Of a DNA stretch of 64,000 bases, positions 62,816-64,000 are shown one piece after another. The notes under the pieces were generated by a model. The model was not told where the DNA came from, searched no databases, and saw nothing but the letters and a program-made list of their open reading frames with translations. Source of the DNA: Hymenobacter negativus (GTDB taxonomy: Bacteria; Bacteroidota; Bacteroidia; Cytophagales; Hymenobacteraceae); assembly GCF_017571495.1 (NCBI RefSeq), contig NZ_JAGETZ010000016.1:118165-182164 (forward strand). The letters are read 5' to 3'. The first letter of the stretch is position 1. Each line of letters begins with the position of its first letter. The position numbers and the translations under genes are program-made.

Positions 62816-63073
62816 TTGGAGATGAAGTTGAGGGTTGCATCAAAACCCCGCTTCTGAACCCTCGACTGTTAGCGCAGCCGGGGGTTCGCCTTTTTATGGC
62901 AAACCGCTGTGGCCGGGGACTGCCTGCGCTTGCCACGAAGATAGGCGGTTGGCCTCTGCCAGCCACTCCGGTTTCTATAGCTGCTGGGGCGGTGGGAGAG
63001 AGGAGTGGGGCTTTGCGCGGCGGGCATTCTAACCCGAATCGATGCTTAACGCTTTTGTGGACGCCCATCACCA
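62816..63073. other. Gene-free accessory stretch
   Basis: 258 bases between the peptide gene and the palindrome array. It contains the second direct-repeat copy and a weak AACCGC/GCGGTT pairing. Frames on both strands are open by chance but lack coding character. Confidence 0.5.
62963..62996 (+). repeat. Diverged direct repeat, copy 2
   Basis: Partner of 62555-62588 (27/34 identical), starting CCACTCCGGTTTC and ending GCGGTGGG. Confidence 0.55.
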
Positions 63074-63241
63074 AAGTTTCAGAGCACTGGCGAAAACCGC
63101 AGGCCTCTGTAACCCGGGTTACGGAGGCCTGTGAAAAACAACAGGTGCCCGTAACCCGGGTTACGGACACCTGCAGAAACTGAAAGTGCTCTGAAACCCG
63201 GGTTACGGGCACCTGCGGAAACATACAAGCCTCTGTGACCC
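63074..63241. repeat. Four-unit, 42-bp tandem array of covarying palindromes
   Basis: Palindrome centres (CCCGGG) fall at 63115/116, 63157/158 and 63199/200, exactly 42 bases apart. Degenerate ends lie at 63073/074 and 63241/242. Each unit runs GGGTTAC...CCTG, about 10 variable bases, CAGG...GTAACCC, so every unit is also a hairpin. Arms come in three versions: GGCCTC, GGTGYCC and GTGCTC. At the two central junctions both sides carry the same version (CAGGCCTCTGTAACCC facing its complement; CAGGTGCCCGTAACCC facing its complement), so base changes are compensated. It is not CRISPR: units are too short and the inter-core bases are partly conserved. Confidence 0.8.
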
Positions 63242-63258
63242 CGCTCGCTATGGGACGG

Positions 63259-63981
63259 TTAGGGCTGGGTGGGGCTGGCATCGTCGGCTTCGGACTGGCG
63301 GCGCGAGGGCGGCAGCACTGAGAAGTCGAAGTACTCGGCCGCGCGCTCGGGCGTTTTGTAGTAGTGCGCCAGCAGGGCTGCGTATACGCCGAAGAGTTCG
63401 GTGAGGAGGTCGGTTTCGTCGGCGTCGAGGTCGGTGCTGGCGCTCTTGACTTGCTTCTTGCGCTTGTCCTGCTCCTGGCGGGCGAGGGTGTATTGGGTGT
63501 TCAGGGTTTGGGCGTCTTTGAGCAGGGCCGCGCCCTGGGGCACGTCGTCCTTGTGCAGCGTCAGAGTTCTGACGAAGGTGGCGAAGGCCGTGCCCATGGT
63601 TTGGCGCGAGGCCTGTGAAAACTGGGAGCGGCCTTGGGGGAAGAATTGCTTGAACAGCTCCGGCGCGGTTTCTTCGAGGGCGGCGAAGTTCACCTTGTAG
63701 GCGCGTTTCATGAATTGCTTCACGAGGCCGAAGGCGGTATCGGCCAACAGGGTTTGGGCGCCGCGGCCGGCGCTGGCCCCGGCCTGCCCCATGAGGCCAG
63801 TGTCGAAGCTGTCATAGAGCGGTTGGAGCAGGTCGATTTTGGCCTGCCACTGTGCGCCGTCGTTCTGGAGGGCTTGCAGGGTGTAGCCGGTGATGGACTT
63901 CAAATCCTGGCGAGAGATGACGAGGTGCAGCAACCAGTTGCGGAACTTGCGGCTGAAGAGCTTGGTGGACGTTTTTGCCAT
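63259..63981 (-). CDS. Hypothetical cytosolic helical protein
   Basis: 240 residues, complete within the window. Basic start (TSTKLFSRKFRNWLLHLVIS), then a largely alpha-helical body (GYTLQALQNDGAQWQAKIDL; GLVKQFMKRAYKVNFAALEE; LFKQFFPQGRSQFSQASRQT; TAFATFVRTLTLHKDDVPQG) and a conserved-looking LLTELFGVYAALLAHYYKTP before a polar tail. No signal peptide, membrane helix or motif recognised. Its stop lies 17 bases from the palindrome array, which would be in its 3' untranslated region. Confidence 0.6.
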   Translation of the reverse strand: MAKTSTKLFSRKFRNWLLHLVISRQDLKSITGYTLQALQNDGAQWQAKIDLLQPLYDSFDTGLMGQAGASAGRGAQTLLADTAFGLVKQFMKRAYKVNFAALEETAPELFKQFFPQGRSQFSQASRQTMGTAFATFVRTLTLHKDDVPQGAALLKDAQTLNTQYTLARQEQDKRKKQVKSASTDLDADETDLLTELFGVYAALLAHYYKTPERAAEYFDFSVLPPSRRQSEADDASPTQP

Positions 63982-64000
63982 GAGGAATAGGGATAGATAA

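Noticed and set aside
63074..63241. CRISPR array
   Set aside because: The period is only 42 bp with a core of about 16 bp, inter-core bases are partly conserved and mutually complementary, and no cas gene is near.
62736..63281. A minus-strand frame with 14-residue repeats (VTRVTEAC type)
   Set aside because: The repeats follow automatically from the 42-bp DNA period, and the plus strand shows similar repeats. The remaining sequence lacks coding character.

Overview
The window looks like chromosome of a GC-rich Bacteroidota, most likely a Hymenobacter-type Cytophagales member. The evidence is the coding style, a type IX secretion C-terminal sorting domain, a GldM-like gliding/T9SS fragment, tuf following tRNA genes, no visible Shine-Dalgarno sequences, and promoters of the Bacteroidota form TTG-N19/20-TAnnTTTG. 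The genus is inferred, not proven.

Layout. 1-35 kb is a mixed region. It holds the 3' part of a GldM-like gene, sensor kinases (PAS-type, a 7TM hybrid kinase/AraC protein, a LytS/LytR pair), a CPA1 antiporter, a pectate lyase, a GH43 glycosidase, a T9SS-exported metalloprotease, an amidase, pyrophosphatase, S1/P1 nuclease, two LPS-type glycosyltransferases, an ECF sigma/zinc anti-sigma pair, gmk, nadD, and the minus-strand run biotin carrier-pyrH-frr, then an M1 aminopeptidase. 35-49 kb is the information-processing block: tRNA-Tyr, -Gly, -Thr, tuf, tRNA-Trp, secE, nusG, rplK-A-J-L, rpoB, rpoC. 50-62 kb is the str/S10/spc block: rpsL, rpsG, fusA, rpsJ, then rplC-D-W-B, rpsS, rplV, rpsC, rplP, rpmC, rpsQ, rplN, rplX, rplE, rpsN.

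The ribosomal block departs from the textbook in two places. Between rpsJ and rplC sit a strong terminator, an AT-richer O-antigen-ligase-like gene and a new strong promoter. After rpsN the expected rpsH-rplF-rplR-rpsE series is missing. It is replaced by a perfect 15-bp terminator hairpin that also encodes the signal peptide of an Imm51-like lipoprotein. Next come an accessory stretch with diverged direct repeats, a 39-residue membrane peptide gene with its own terminator, and a 42-bp-period array of covarying palindromes.

A second theme is that many spacers between co-directional genes carry a long palindrome of unrelated sequence: LytS/LytR, gmk/nadD, frr/pyrH, pyrH/biotin carrier, nusG/rplK, rpoB/rpoC, rpsL/rpsG, rpsG/fusA, fusA/rpsJ and rpsC/rplP. 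The 407-bp rpoB-rpoC spacer can also fold into a possible pseudoknot. rpoB appears to start at TTG, and gmk and a glycosyltransferase gene look leaderless.
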